DNA of 64,000 nt, from contig CM075194.1 of assembly GCA_037577475.1 (NCBI GenBank), positions 1,152,501 to 1,216,500 of the forward strand, written 5' to 3'. The DNA comes from Chaunax sp. Z400 (Eukaryota > Chordata > Actinopteri > Lophiiformes > Chaunacidae). Under the pieces are notes generated by a model. It ran no database searches and had not been told where the DNA came from. It saw only the letters and a list, made by a program, of their open reading frames with translations. Of the stretch, positions 50,291-62,904 are shown piece by piece. Position 1 is the stretch's first letter, and each line of letters begins with the position of its first letter. Both the position numbers and the translations under genes were made by a program.

Positions 50291-51670
50291 ACATGATTTC
50301 TTATTTAACAACTTACTTTTCATGCTTTGTGTACATTTAGCTGAAAACAATACATAAATGTTTCATACTGATGTATTTGTACTTCCTCCGCTGCTCCATG
50401 CTATGTTAGGCCAGGAGCAACAGGCCTCCAGGAGGAGGAGTCTGCCGGCCTCCTCCCCTCACATGGGCTTTGCCTTTGGCTGAACGCTCAGATTCTTTCA
50501 CAGAGGCTGCCCGTTGCCAAGAGAGATCTGGGCCCAGAAAAGCTGGGCAAATGTATGTGGGTCACTGCGAGTCAGAAGGGGGCTTTTGATTCGTCCCTCC
50601 TTTTTTCTCTCCTCGTTTTTGTTCTTTTTGGCTCTCTCCCTCTCCCCCTCATGAGTGAAAAGATAATGTTGATTTGTGTCAGTCCCGTTTGTTATTTCCC
50701 TGGATGAGCCGCGGAGACGAGGCCCATATGAGCCGCGTTAGCTTCTCGTTGTTTGTCCCCCGACCCGCGGACAAACAAAACAAGAAGCTCAGCTGAAAAG
50801 GATCTGGAGCAGATGTTTGGTTGGCCCCAGTCTCACTTCCTTTCACCAGCTCTCCACTTCTTCTTTCTCTTCTTCTTTTTCTCTGATGGATGCTGGGTGG
50901 TTTGTGCTGCTTTTGTCGCAGCCTGTTGGTCTGTGCCGAGGCCGCGGAGGAGGGAAAGTAATCCAGGCTGACATCTTGTGCTTGTCTCTGCCACCCATAT
51001 GTGCTGTTTGTCTCTGTTAGTTTTCAGTCAGGAGGTACATTTAGGCCATTGGTGCTGCTTCAATCAGACCTCTGAGTTCTGTGGTTTCATCGACTTAAGT
51101 TTCAGGTTCAGGGGATTTTTGCTTTTTATTCGGCATCTCCTCTTTTTGAGGCAGTGAAAGTGAGCATTCACTGCAGCGTTTTACAGCGTCGCCCTCTTTG
51201 TGTCTCTACGCTTCCCAAGGTCGAAGAAGACCGTCAATGGGATATAAAGTCTAGATATCCCAGATATCCACATCAGAGCACTCACTATTATTTCATTAGA
51301 TTGATATCAGGTTGTCTGACACCACCCTCTGTCTCCCCTGGTCGCCCTTCTGTGGCTGAGTTTCTCATTTCAGCAAAGACAATGGCCTGTCTATCCTGTG
51401 CTCCTGAGTAAATGTCAGGTACTGCCTCCCCTCCTCCTCATCTATTCACCGAAATGCTCCAGGGGCCGAGGGGTAGATACTCATCTAGCAGGGTCTGTAT
51501 ACATGTGTGCTACATGGTCCGACTGGATCCAGTTCCCCTGCATGTGTACAGTATAGTTTACAAGAAGCTCAAGGACAGATTCCATGCTTCTTAATTTAAT
51601 TACAACATTCTTTCAGCTTGTGTTTGCTCAATAAGCAGGGGCGTAGCTAGGAGTTATGGGGCCTTTCCTC
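50291..51670. other. intergenic, no gene recognised
   Basis: A GC-balanced block at 50400-50780 has local CpG (gatgagccgcggagacgagg) and a small inverted pair gtttgtcc/ggacaaac around 50750-50775. A purine/pyrimidine-skewed tract, cacttcttctttctcttctt, lies near 50855. No exon supported. Confidence 0.35.
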
Positions 51671-51688
51671 GGGGGGGGGGGGGGGGGG
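51671..51688. repeat. G18 homopolymer
   Basis: Eighteen consecutive G after ggcctttcctc; length approximate. Confidence 0.95.
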
Positions 51689-52239
51689 CAGACATATTGT
51701 ACCTCTGAACCCTGATTGAAGATGAGTCAGTAGCTGTTTTTTTCACAGCCTGTTCAAGGAGGGACTGTATGAAGTACAAGATCCTGATCCGAGTAAATGT
51801 TGTGATGTTATTTCGTTGTTTACAAAGCGCTACTCATCACACATGTGAAACAGTAGAGACATCATGCCTTCTTTTGCTTTTTCACAACGTTGGGATGTTT
51901 TCTGAAATCACGCACTGCAGCGGCGTTATACCTCCATCGGTTTGTTCAGCATAAATCAAGAAGGACCGTTGAGAAGGTGTGTAAAGTAGATCTCAGGATG
52001 CCGTTATAAACATCTGGACTTCTATAATGCTGAGCTCCGACTGCAGGAGTTTTGGACTGATTTAATCCCGAATCGCCTCTCGTGACAATCCGAGGAGAGA
52101 TCTGGTCTTGGGACGGGGGTCGATGTTGGGTCCAGATATGTGGTCATGTGAGACGTTTACAGATCCAGACTTGAACCTTACGATCTGCTCAAAGACTCAC
52201 TGGGGACACACCGATAGTATGAAACTTTTTTGATTCATA

Positions 52240-52550
52240 CATTTAAAGTCTGAACAGTTACATCATTTCTAAACCAATGAGAAAGACATCCCAGGGCAGT
52301 TGCAAACATCGGTAAACACACTAGCCCCTGAGGCAAACGATAGCTAGCTACTGTGGCTAACTACGCTGAGAGTAATGAATGCTCCACTATGTCACAGGGA
52401 TGTGCGATTAGTTTGCCACTAGTTGATTAAACATTCCAGATAATAATCCAGATCTGCTGGCTCAAAATCTGTATTTGTAGGGCTGATCTTTATTTAGCTG
52501 CTAAATGCTAACAGAAACACACAACTGGCACATGAGATAATGAAGTTTAG
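52240..52550 (+). repeat. dispersed repeat families E and D, adjacent copies
   Basis: 52260-52390 (aaaccaatgagaaagacatc ccaggg ... gatagctagctac) matches 61730-61850 (agccaatgagagagacatcc cagaga ... atcagctagctt). 52395-52550 (gtgcgattagtttgccacta gttgatt ... cagatctgctggctcaaaat) matches family D at 48895. Noncoding; class unknown. Confidence 0.55.
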
Positions 52551-53619
52551 AGCAGCTGATGATTTATTTTATGGTTTTTGGTGGGGATCCAGATCTGATG
52601 GATGTAAGACGTCGGGTTTGGCAGAGGTTTGTCCTCTATTGAGTGGCATTCTAGTTCAGAATGTTTCCAACAATGGTCATACCAGAGAAATGTGTAATTT
52701 AATCCAGGGTAACGTGTGTTTAGTTTGGTCGCCTGGCACTAGAACCTCCAGGAGAGTCAGTGAAAAGCAGCTTCTTTAAAACACAACCTCGTCCATAAGT
52801 CTTGTCAGATAGATTTTTATGGACAGTGGGGATTGTTTAACCCCTAAAGACAACAAGTCCCATGATCCCACGCTACATGTATGTCTTTTATTTAGTTTGA
52901 CTGAGCAGCAGAAGCTAAATAAAAGATAAACTTGAGGACTTATTTACGTTTTTAGACACACCAATAATCTGACACTTTAAATTCTACTTAGTGATGAAGA
53001 TTTGATCTTTTGTTGCTCTCAGGTGCAGACTGAAGTTGGACTGGTCCTGGATGGAAAAGAAAAATCCTCCTCATCACCTTCCTCCTCCTTCTTTTCCACA
53101 AAGGTCAGCTGAATGAAAGCGACGTGGCTCTAATGTAGATCTGGGGCTGTTGCTCCTGGAGGGACTGACTTCATGTGTTATGTTATATCATTAGGGTAAT
53201 AATTCGTCCGATATAAGACACCTCTGGCCGCCTCCAGTCCCTTCATATCCCCGTCTTTGCTCTGGACATCTGGTAGACGTACGCCTCAGGCTCATGGCGA
53301 AGGGAGGATGTGGGGGGGGAAGGGATCGATTCCATAACTCCAGAGAAATATGGCTCTTTCAGGTGTGAGCACTACTGTTCAGCTTTGTTTGGCAATAATG
53401 AACTCACTCTAAGTCAGAGTATTTCTACTGTAACAGCAGAGTTTTATTGTTTTTCCTCTATAGTCACCTGATTTCCTGTCTCTTCTGAGCGTTTCTATTC
53501 TCCCTTCCTGCTCAGCTGGTTTCCACCAGATATTTCTAGAAGCCTGTGTTGGTGGTGATGACAACAACATGTGTGCCACAAGCATGATTCAGACTCCAGT
53601 GTGACGTGAACGATAGGTG
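52551..53619. other. intergenic, no gene recognised
   Basis: Unique-looking sequence; 79-codon frame at 52540 and 60-codon frame at 53495 unsupported. Confidence 0.4.
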
Positions 53620-55061
53620 CACTGCAAAATCTAAAAATAAGAAATAGATGAGTGATTTGTGACGATGCAGATGACAAACAGTAAGATGATTGGACTTTCT
53701 TGAAATAAGAAAAAAGTGAGAAATCTCTTGGAAATAATTGTAAAATCAGTCAATCTGAGGCCTCAATAAGTCAAATAGACTCAAAATTAATTCTCTCTTT
53801 TCTCAGTTTGAGTGAAAAAGATCTTTAAGCAGAAAATAAAATTATTCTTAAACCTCTGGACATTTTCTCAATTTTTACGTATCTTATGAAATCGACCTCT
53901 TTAAGCCACCTGCAGACAACATAATACTGTGTTTTATAACAAACGTTTACAGCACAGTCTCATCTTTGTGAGAACAAGGTTCCCATTGGTCCTTGAGAAA
54001 CATGTAAAGAGATCATTTGGCTGAGAGCTGAAAATCTAAATTCTGTTTTTTTTGGTGCTTAAAATGGGTTCCCCAAAATCTTAGGTTCACAGACGCATTA
54101 GAAACATGAATAAAAAAAAAGTAGATAAATGTGTAGCAATTGTCTAAAATGAACTTTGTAATCTTATTTTGACTGGTATTGTTTTTTAGTGAGTCACGGA
54201 TTCTAGCAACAGTTATATTAATTATGCAGATGTTTTGGTGGCGAGAGTGAATCTCTGAGTTGTTGAGTTTGGCTTGTTGTTGCATGGATTGAGATGCGAG
54301 GCTATCAAGCAGCTTCTCCAGTGTCTCGGCTGCAGCTTCAGTGGCTCACAGACATCAGATGGGGCTGATTTAAGGAGTTGGGGGTGCTAGCGGTGTTAGC
54401 TGTAGCTTCTCCTAGTAGCTTTGTTGAGCCCTTCTCTTGTCTCTTCCGTTTAGCTGGTTTTGTCTTCTAGATAAGAGTGTTATAACTAACTTCACTCACA
54501 TAGATATTAATCTGCATATCTTGTAGGTGTGGTGAAGGTGAAGTAGAAATGGAGCTTTCCCTTAAACATCCATCCATACTGAGACAAGCCAGAAGCCCCT
54601 CCAACAACATTTAAACCACACAATTACATTTACAAGGAAGCAGCTTAAACTGGCTGAGAGGCAGGAAACACCCCAGACTGGCTGATGTGCAAAATCTACC
54701 CAGCATCTGGATTCAAACCCACAACCTTCTGATTGTGACATTATATTGCAAATCAAATAACCAAAATGATCGCAATCTTTTTGCTCAGAAAAAAAAAAAA
54801 TTTGCTCAGAGACAGAAATGAATCTCAGACAAATGAAAATCTAAGAATCTAATCTAGTAATTCTAGTTTCAAGCATTACGTTACTGAGAACCAGTAAATG
54901 TCAGAAGTCTTAATATCATATTAAGATTATTAAGAAATAAATAACGTGAAAACAAAACAATAGTGCTCAAACAAAAACTGCCTGGTGACAAGAAAAATCC
55001 TGTCAGACAAAAACAGGCCTCGTTTTAAGTCATTTCATGCTAGACTTAATTTTTTGCAGTG
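53620..55061. mobile_element. CACTG-ended DNA element, about 1.44 kb, with nested SINE
   Basis: Left end cactgcaaaatctaaaaata ag; right end cttaattttttgcagtg is its inverse (CACTGCAAAAAATTAAG). Inner sequence is AT-rich with no transposase. Such ends are characteristic of the Chapaev/CMC-type group, but the class is inferred from ends only. A SINE lies at 54560-54760, and related interior sequence occurs at 49310-49850. Flanking target duplications are not obvious. Confidence 0.65.
54560..54760 (-). repeat. tRNA-derived SINE, 3' part, nested in the CACTG element
   Basis: On the - strand, gtcacaatcagaaggttgtg ggtttgaatcc is a tRNA-like second half with a near-consensus B box (GGTTTGAATCC, + strand 54709-54719), followed by a unique body. 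The A-box half is replaced by other sequence at the left (tgcaatataat). Confidence 0.65.
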
Positions 55062-55559
55062 TGTTCTGACGGACATGTTTATGAATAAGCCTCTCAGATG
55101 TTATCCGAGACGCTCTTGTGAGGAGTGGTGGTGCATTATGAAAGAGATATGGAATTCCTGCATGATTTATAAGATAAGATAAATATTATTGAACCCACCA
55201 GGAGGAAACTTGGAGAACCACATCTCAAAAAACAGCCGACAATAAAAAGGAGATTTAGACAACAGAGACATGAGATGCATACAGCTGTAGAGAGCAACAC
55301 AAATACATTAACACAACTTTGTATTATTTTAACCTCCTCTGAACAGGAAGCTCGTCCACCTCCAGTCGAGCCTCATTCATCTGCCGCTCTGTTTTCTTTT
55401 CTCTGTTCGGGTCCAGCGACGGCTTTCAGATGACCTAGTTTTTGTCAAAACTCAATAGGGAGCGTTGTGCCAGGCCCTCCTAAAGTCAGACAGGTCCTGG
55501 GACAGGAGAATCCCACAGTGGTGGAGGAAGTATCCAGATACTCCTCCTGCACTGAAAAT

Positions 55560-55875
55560 ATTACTTACTACTCTCACACCCATGTTGATGGATGAAGTTT
55601 CTTAGTCCTTAAAGCATTTCTGGAGCTTCACAGTGAAACAGCTGCAGCATTCTGCTAAACACCAGAAGAAGATGGCGACTAGTTGTAAAAAAACAAACAT
55701 AAAATGACTCCAAACAGCCGGTACGGCGTCTCCAGAAGATCCCAAACCGATTTGAAAAGTTATTTACACCCTTTTTAAGATGAAATCTTAACTCTAGCCG
55801 CTAAGCTAAAAGCATTAGCGTGAATCCCTTTTGAGGAGGGTGCACAAGCTTCAACTCGTCTACATGCTCTGCTAG
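55560..55875 (+). repeat. fold-back family, left arm and apex
   Basis: Reads cacccatgttgatggatgaa ... gcattctgctaaacaccaga agaagatggcgactag ... aaaatgactccaaacagccg ... agaagatcccaaaccgattt ... agccgctaagctaaaagcat tagcg ... ggagggtgcacaagcttcaa c. This copy keeps the single-copy form of the segment amplified at 13127-14250. The LINE fragment begins where the right arm would be. Confidence 0.8.
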
Positions 55876-55914
55876 ATAGAATGTTCCATTTTAGATCTTC
55901 AAGTTATCGAGTAC

Positions 55915-56145
55915 TTGAAGGTGGATCAACATGTAGTCAGGATGCTCCTTTGCAGGTTTTCTGGGTACGTCCAACTGGGAGGAGACCCTGGTGTAAGACC
56001 CCGAGTTCACTGGAGGGATTTCATATCTCATCTAGACTGGGAATGCTTTGGGATCCTCCAGGAGGAACTGGAAAGTGTTGTTGTGGAGATGGATGTCTGG
56101 AATACCTGATTAGTCTGCTGCCACCTCGACCCGACCCCGGGTAAG
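55915..56145 (+). mobile_element. LINE 3' end, second copy
   Basis: Encodes GRRPWCKTPSSLEGFHISSR and WDPPGGTGKC...LEYLISLLPPRPDPG, which aligns with the - strand text of the 38727-39590 LINE (ISHLDWDPSRDPPGGTG, RLENLISLLTPGSDPG). Only the last 230 bp are present, a typical 5' truncation. Confidence 0.8.
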
Positions 56146-56527
56146 AAATACATATTCAAGTACAGGAGCATCTAGACATCGTATTTTATAAGCTCTTCAT
56201 CAAGATGTAACTAACTAGTGACTATAAATAAATATAATGGAGTTAAAAGGAGAATATCCCTGGTAGTGTGTGGATGAGTGCAGTAAATAGATCTGACCGC
56301 TGTTAGCAGCTCTGCTCTGGTTCTTGTTCTGTGTTAAATCAGAGTTTTATGGTGCACAGAAACTGAGGGTGGGAAAACAAGACCTGGGGATCAGAGCCGC
56401 CTCTATTTTGGTACTTAAATGCTCTCATCAGTAACATTCAGTTGGCTGTTCTTAATGCTGGAGGTACACAGCGAGCTACCTCATGGAAAATGTGGATCAT
56501 TACTCGCCGGGTGCACAACAAACACGC

Positions 56528-56529
<2 letters not shown>
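56146..56529. other. intergenic, nothing recognised
   Basis: Unique AT-rich sequence between a LINE end and a CA tract. Confidence 0.4.
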
Positions 56530-56563
<34 letters not shown>

Positions 56564-56635
56564 ACACACACACACACAGACACACACACACACACAGACA
56601 CACACACACACACACACACACAAACATAAACACAC
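56530..56635. repeat. (CA)n microsatellite with GA interruptions
   Basis: About 105 bp of acacac with three cacagacaca breaks. Confidence 0.97.
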
Positions 56636-56730
56636 GGATTTGATGCCGGCAAAGCCAGACATAACATTAAGTGTTCAATGTTCGCATACAATTTTTCAAA
56701 TGTCTGATCCATCGCTTCCTGTTCCAGTAA

Positions 56731-56768
56731 GGGTGGGGTGGGGGGGTGGGGTGGGGTGGGGTGGGGGT
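56731..56768 (+). other. G-quadruplex-like tract
   Basis: Seven consecutive runs of three or more G separated mostly by single T (gggtggggtgggggggtggg then gtggggtggggtggggg). This fits a stable parallel G-quadruplex on the + strand. Confidence 0.8.
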
Positions 56769-56904
56769 TCTGGGCGTCTAATGAGCAGCTCGTTCACCGA
56801 AGCAGACAGTTTATGGGGTGGCTGCCAGCCTCATTAAGAGCCGCTCTTAATTGCCCTTTTCTAGCCAAAAACCTAAAAGCTGAAACATCTGCTGGCCCAT
56901 GAAC

Positions 56905-56938
<34 letters not shown>

Positions 56939-59079
56939 CTTCACTGTGCTCCGACACTTGTTGATGTCTCGTCACCACTGACTTCCATAACAGCAGCTTC
57001 CACAGAGCAGAACCTGGAGAGCTGCTTGATTGGTTAAACTGGTTAATAACAGTGAATAAAGAAAGTTACACAAAAACATTATGTTTTCTTTAATATGTAA
57101 ACTTGATACATTTTCAGGCCTAATCTGAGAAAATCTTTCCTTTATTTTCAAACATCTACATGTAGGTTTAGTGATAAATCTAGCAGGTTTGGTCAGACTT
57201 GACTGATTTTTGTGAGTCTGTTACAACCCTGTTAGTGTCTGGGGTTAAGTAAGAGCGGCAACAAACAAGCATGATGTTAAATGAAAAGCACTAACCGATA
57301 ATCGTAAACACAAAAATGACGTATTGGGAGTCAGGAAACAAAGGGCGTGGCTGAGCGTGACGCCAAATCTTAAAAAATCTAAACCAAAAGGGACAAAATT
57401 TTTACTCAAACCCACAGCAGACTGTCTCACTACAAAACCTCACTAATGTATCTACTAACAAAACACCATCCGGCAGCCACAAAGCTAATGGTGGTGAGAG
57501 ACGTGACACATTTCAATTCAACCAGACAAGTTAACAGGTGTGATGAGAGGCACAGAGGCGGACTGCTCCGATTACATCCAGGTAATCCTCAGGCGGGCTG
57601 ATTAGGAAGCTACAGCGATTGGGCGATCACAGCCTGAGGCGTGGAGAGCTGGGACCAACCGATGATGGGATACCTACCCATGATGTAATCGACGACGTCG
57701 TCCCGGCGCGGAGAAGCCGGTGGGTGTGACAATATGGGTCGACGCCACGGTGACACATCCCATAAACGTAACGGACACTCGGTGGCCACAATGCATTCAT
57801 CCAGCCAATCCCAAATGACCACGCCCTCTTTAAACTAACCCGCCCCTTAAAAAAAGACACCAAAACATCTGCAAAAACGCCACGGTTGGGGCAACATGAC
57901 CGGGATCGCGGCATGCATGTCCTTCTCATATTTATGTACCTCTGTGAGGTTTAGTGCAGCCTGTCCTCAGCGAGACCAAAATATGTCTGTATTTAAAATT
58001 AAAATAAAGAGACGGAGTATCCAGGTTAAGGAAATCTTTATCTCATGTGAAACGTGAATAGTTTGATAAGTGAATTGAAACTGCAGATCAAAGGGAAGCC
58101 GGAGGCCACGTTGCCATGGTAAACGATACTCTGTCGTCTGTGAGCCGAGGAGAGACTGTGGGAGAGTTTACTGGTTCTGATAAGGGTCCCAGATACCGAC
58201 TGACTGGCAGAGGAGTCTGATAAGACAAGCAAGTTTAGACAGCTCCTCATTGTCCGCTGCCCAAGGTTACTAATTCCCCGTGTGTGACAGGAGCAGTGAT
58301 AATGAGTCAGACTGCAGTCACAGTGGCCTTCTCCTCCTGCTGGGCTAGATACAGAAAAGGACCTGTCATAAACAGACTAAATAAATCCTGAACTTCTGCG
58401 AGGTACAGAGCATCTCTCCACCAAGGCTGCATCACGTCCAACAAACACAAAGGGGCCTAAACGGCTGCCATGTTCATTATCTGCTGGTATGTCTGTGGAA
58501 TGATTCTGTTTCACATTATAACCAAAGTAAAGTAAGTTTTATACAACAACAAATCATGGACAGCATTATGACAGGAAGACAAAAACATCAGGTATGAAGA
58601 CAGGATGAGGAGGAATGAAGACTTTGAGGAGTGACCAATAATATATAGGACATACCAGAAGGAGACTCAGTCGAGTTCATCCCCTTTAATTAAATTACCA
58701 TAGCCACTGTGTGATTGGTCTGTATCTGAAATATCAGACAAGTAGCAGAACGAACGGAAGGGAAAAAAAACATTGGATTTTGGACACACACATTAACTAT
58801 GATACGTAGTTGTACCCTCTCATGTTTAGACTTTTCTACAAATCAAATGTTTTGAGTTTTCCATGTACAGATGATTTAAGGTCATCTTAATCCACAGCAT
58901 GTATCTAAAAAAATAGTCACTACTGTAGGCTCACCAGATTTTGGAGGATATGTCGTATACTGATGAATCTGTTGGACGATCTTGTCCCACTCTTCCACTA
59001 CACTGTCATCAAAATCTGTCAAGTAGTTTATGTGTAATTGACAAAAATGGTCAAAAACTTCCTGGGAAAAAAAATCCCT
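56769..59079. other. intergenic; CpG-richer block at 57550-57930
   Basis: The block around tcgacgacgtcgtcccggcg cggagaagccgg and gggtcgacgccacggtgac is far richer in CpG than its surroundings and holds a 100-codon - strand frame with no recognisable protein. It may be a fragment of a younger mobile element or a CpG spot. No LTR pair or transposase was found. The rest is unique AT-rich DNA. Confidence 0.35.
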
Positions 59080-59575
59080 GAATCTGCCTCTTTATCCAGG
59101 ATTCAAAATTTGTGGGTTCTTTCTGGTCACATGGTCCTTCTACCTTCATTACATTTTTGTGTAATCCTGCTAACAGACAGACAGAAATGGTGAAATCAAA
59201 CACCTTGACCCCTTCCAAACATTCAATTCTGTTTTTTTCTTCCTCTTGTGTATTTTTTGAGATTCTGTCATCTTTTGCTTGTCATATGTAAAAGCTCTGA
59301 TACGGTAAAAGAAGACTATAAACCTTCATCACCTTCGTCAAGGATTGTCAGCAGGATTACACAAAACCTACTGGATAGGTTTCCACCATATTTCATGGAA
59401 GGCTGGGACATGGGCCAGGAAAGAACCCATTAAATTTAGGTGTGGATCCATATAAAGGGGCTGATCCGGGAATGTTTCAGGCGTTTTTCAACATTTTCCT
59501 TAATTATACAAAAACTACTGAACCAATTTCCTCTTAACTTTGTGGACTTCTTGGTTCGACCTTGGTGGAGGTATG
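59080..59575. repeat. two family C copies, inverted pair
   Basis: 59080-59210 ends tgtgtaatcctgctaacaga cagacagaaa. 59345-59570 begins ttgtcagcaggattacacaa aacctactgg and has gacatgggccaggaaagaac ccatt and aacattttccttaattatac aaaaactactg. The arrangement mirrors 19389-19955. Confidence 0.7.
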
Positions 59576-61721
59576 AACTCCTCTGAGTGTGATTCTTTTT
59601 GAAATGTTGTTGTCCCAGTGATGTTGAAGGTTTCCCCTCTGTGTTCTTTTTTTAATGATTTGGTCCCTCTATCTGTGCTTTCAAGCTGCTGAGTGAGAAC
59701 AAGCATAGGAACAGTAAACATACAGCCGGGAACATGGTTCTCCAGCCAAGTGACAGATTTGTTTGCAGGTCCTACATGTCACAACAGCTCGTCCTGATGC
59801 CTCTCGCAGTCGTGTTGTGTTTGGGTGCGTTTCCCATTGATTACCTGGCCGGGGGGGGCAGGAGTGTGAGGGGTGGGTGTGGGAGAGCGTGTGCGATGGA
59901 GGTTTTTCTCAAATCTGGCAGGCTGTGGACAGCTGGACCACCAGTTCGAGTTTCTCCTCACAGCGAGGCTGAAATTTCAGCCCCTGAAAATCGAGGGTAA
60001 TAAACGATTCAGCCTCTCCAAACAATCTCCCCGTGTGGTTTCTTTCCCGCCCTTTCCTTATTTTTCCTGTCCCAGTTCCTGGCCTCAGCTCGGCTCCAAC
60101 AGGCTCTGGTATGATAGCAAATGTGATTATGTCAAAATATTTTACTCCAGATTCCCTCCACAGCGTTAGTATTATGTTGAATCAGCAAGGCTCACAGCTG
60201 TTCTGGGCACAGCAGGGTTCAAGTGGTTCGGATTATTCCTTGACCACAGAGGCGGAGTTCTTCCTGATCTGAAGTCAGTCACCCAGCCATGTTTTTCAGT
60301 CGGTTTTGAGGAAGTGAGAAGTGCTGATGAGACAGATGTGCAGCAGCGCTGGTACAGCTACACAAGGAACAACAGGATGAAGCATGACCTCGGACATGAC
60401 CGTATCTTTACTGTCACTCTGCTCCCACTTCCTCAGTCTTTTCAGCTTCAGCATGAAAACACCAGCAGAGGTGACTCATCCTCCTTTTGGTGCATTTTCA
60501 GTTTATTATGTAGCCCCATAACAACGGTACATATTTGGCAGGTTCTGCTTTCAACAGGACACACAGTGACTAATGTGTGATGATAAGAGAGACAAAGACA
60601 AACACAGAAGAAGAAACCTATAGAAGAGAATGTTTCCCATCCAGATGGTGCATGTATGTCTTCACATTAGGCTCTGGGACCAGACGTTACTCACAGGCTT
60701 CTGGTCTAATCTGTAAAATAATCCTCAGCATATAAACATGAATCAGTTCTGCAAAGATTTCTCAGGTGTCGACAAGTTTAATGATGAATGAACAAAGATG
60801 ACACATATTTTCTGGTTTGATCTTTTGAACCTTTTCCACTCCACCACTATTTTGGTGCAAAAAATGTTAAAATGCCATGTCCAAATTAAAACGGCTGTAT
60901 CTTCTAAACCACTTTGACTAAATGCATGAATAAAAAAAAAAAAACACGCTTTCTTTTGAACCTGTCAGACAGGAACATGCACAGATTATGATCATTGTGC
61001 AGTTTTGTTTCCATGTTGAGGTTCAGACGGAGCTCAAAAAAGGACAGTTTGGAGACTCCTGATAATGACCACAGACACTAAAAGTGTTTTTACTTTACAT
61101 TTTGTAGAACTACTTCTGAAACTCAAAACGCTGCTGAATGAGTGACTCAAACTAATGCTAAGATGCTAGCCTGTGGAGTGAGACGACACAACTGTTACTC
61201 TTGTGCATGAACATCCTAAATGATATATATTTATGGGGGTATACTGAGACTAAACATACCTGTTTGGTATGTACCTGTCTGACCTGTTTTGTCTTGTGCT
61301 AGCACCATGCTAACATCCTAAAGTCAGTTTCAGCATCACTTTTTGCTGCTTGGTCACAACATGTGTCTAAATGTTGACAGTCCTGGTTCTGAGAGCTGAC
61401 GGTGATTTTCGATATGTTTGACTTTTTTCACATAAATTTAAATGGATAATATTTTTGTGAAGAGGAGGTCTCCCTGTTTCCAGTGATACCTGATGTGTTC
61501 ATGTTAACTGAAAGGATATAACATAGCGAGCTGAGAAATGGAGGGGGGGACAGCTAGAGGACGGGCGTGTCCACGGGCGTGTCCACCTGGTGTTGAAGAG
61601 GTTAAAGCCGGAGACACACCACATCTGGTCTGGACTTTGGTCGGTTCTGCCCGTGGACAATCTGAGCTGCTCTGATCATTTTCAAACATGTTTGATTTTT
61701 AGTTTAGATGATGATGTCACT
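59576..61721. other. intergenic, no gene recognised
   Basis: Balanced unique sequence at 59700-60500 with several short open frames on both strands (59734, 59873, 60033, 60314) that lack recognisable protein text. AT-rich after 60700. Confidence 0.4.
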
Positions 61722-61880
61722 ACTTTCTGAGATCACTACAGCCAATGAGAGAGACATCCCAGAGATCGTTACGGTCCTGCCTAGCAACATTAAACATTCT
61801 AGCCTTTAGGCTAATATCAGCTAGCTTACTAATGTTGAAAGATGTTAAACCTCCAGTTCTCTCTGAGGGATAGATGACCC
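61722..61880 (+). repeat. dispersed repeat family E, copy 2
   Basis: agccaatgagagagacatcc cagagatcgtt ... caacattaaacattctagcc tttaggctaatatcagctag matches 52260-52390. Confidence 0.55.
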
Positions 61881-62904
61881 TTGTTGGCTGAGTCTTCCCA
61901 ACCATTTCCTCATCCACATTTCTTCCATTTTTATTTTGTTTTCTGGCTGTAAAGTGGGCCGATCGCTATGGCAACTTCAACCATTTTGTTTATGTACCTA
62001 CTGCTCCCTCTGGCATGACAATTTAAGTCACAAGAGGTCTTCAAAAAGTCTCTAAGAAGTTTTCATGAAGTCTCTAATGCCAACCATACAATAGAGGACT
62101 TTGAAAAGACAAAGTCTGACTTTTAAAAGCCTAAAGTTTTACACCCACTCACATCTAAAGACAATTTGTCATAAGTCACAGGACACAGCAAAATCTTATG
62201 CTGTGTGACTATCACAAATTAAAAGACTACAAGTAGATTCCTTTTGAGATTATTTCCCATCTGGTGGAAATTTACAGGAAGAAAAACTGTTGAACAATGA
62301 GGCAGAAACAGAAGCAGCTTTTGGCCACAGCTGCCCCTGTGTGTTTCAGCCAAACAGAAAAGAGAAGATGCTACAGAGTGTGGATACTGCCGTGTTTGAG
62401 AGAACAGAGACAGTAATCTCTGTCCACTTCTTTCCTTCTCCCCTCTATTGTGGTATCAGAGGAGGACGCATTAAACAGACATTCATGTTCACCCCACAAC
62501 TCCTCCAGTTTCTCCTCTTTTTCCACAGTCTCAGAGAACCAATGCTTATTAACATTCTTTAGCCCCCCCCCCGAGTCCCCTCCATGCTTAGTATCTACTC
62601 CGTTTACTGCTTCCTGTTTGTGCTGGAGAGAGCACAGCTATTGGTTGTGACAATGTTAACGTGATTGAACTTCACTATTTGCATGAGCAAAAACTAAAAG
62701 CTTATGATACCATTAATCATGTTTGATTTTATTGGAATACCAAGACGAGGAAAAGACAGACTTAAGACATTGATTGATCAACTTACACTAAACAATCGAC
62801 TGTAATGAATTTATTCTGGAAATTTGTCAACAACAGTGAAATCTGTCGAAAAGTTGTTTGGTGTAAGGCCGATAAAAAATGTCTCAAAAAAGTATCAAAC
62901 AACT
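61881..62904. other. intergenic, no gene recognised
   Basis: Short frames (62290, 62450) unsupported; a poly-C run lies near 62563. Isolated agtctctaagaagt words near 62040-62090 foreshadow the tandem tract that follows. Confidence 0.4.

Noticed and set aside
57228..57900. Possible solo LTR (TGTTACAACCC ... GGGGCAACA)
   Set aside because: Ends pair only loosely, there is no duplicate LTR, no primer-binding site, and no target duplication visible.
57627..57929. 100-codon - strand frame in a CpG-rich block
   Set aside because: No recognisable family; no flanking LTRs or inverted ends could be paired. Kept only as a compositional anomaly.
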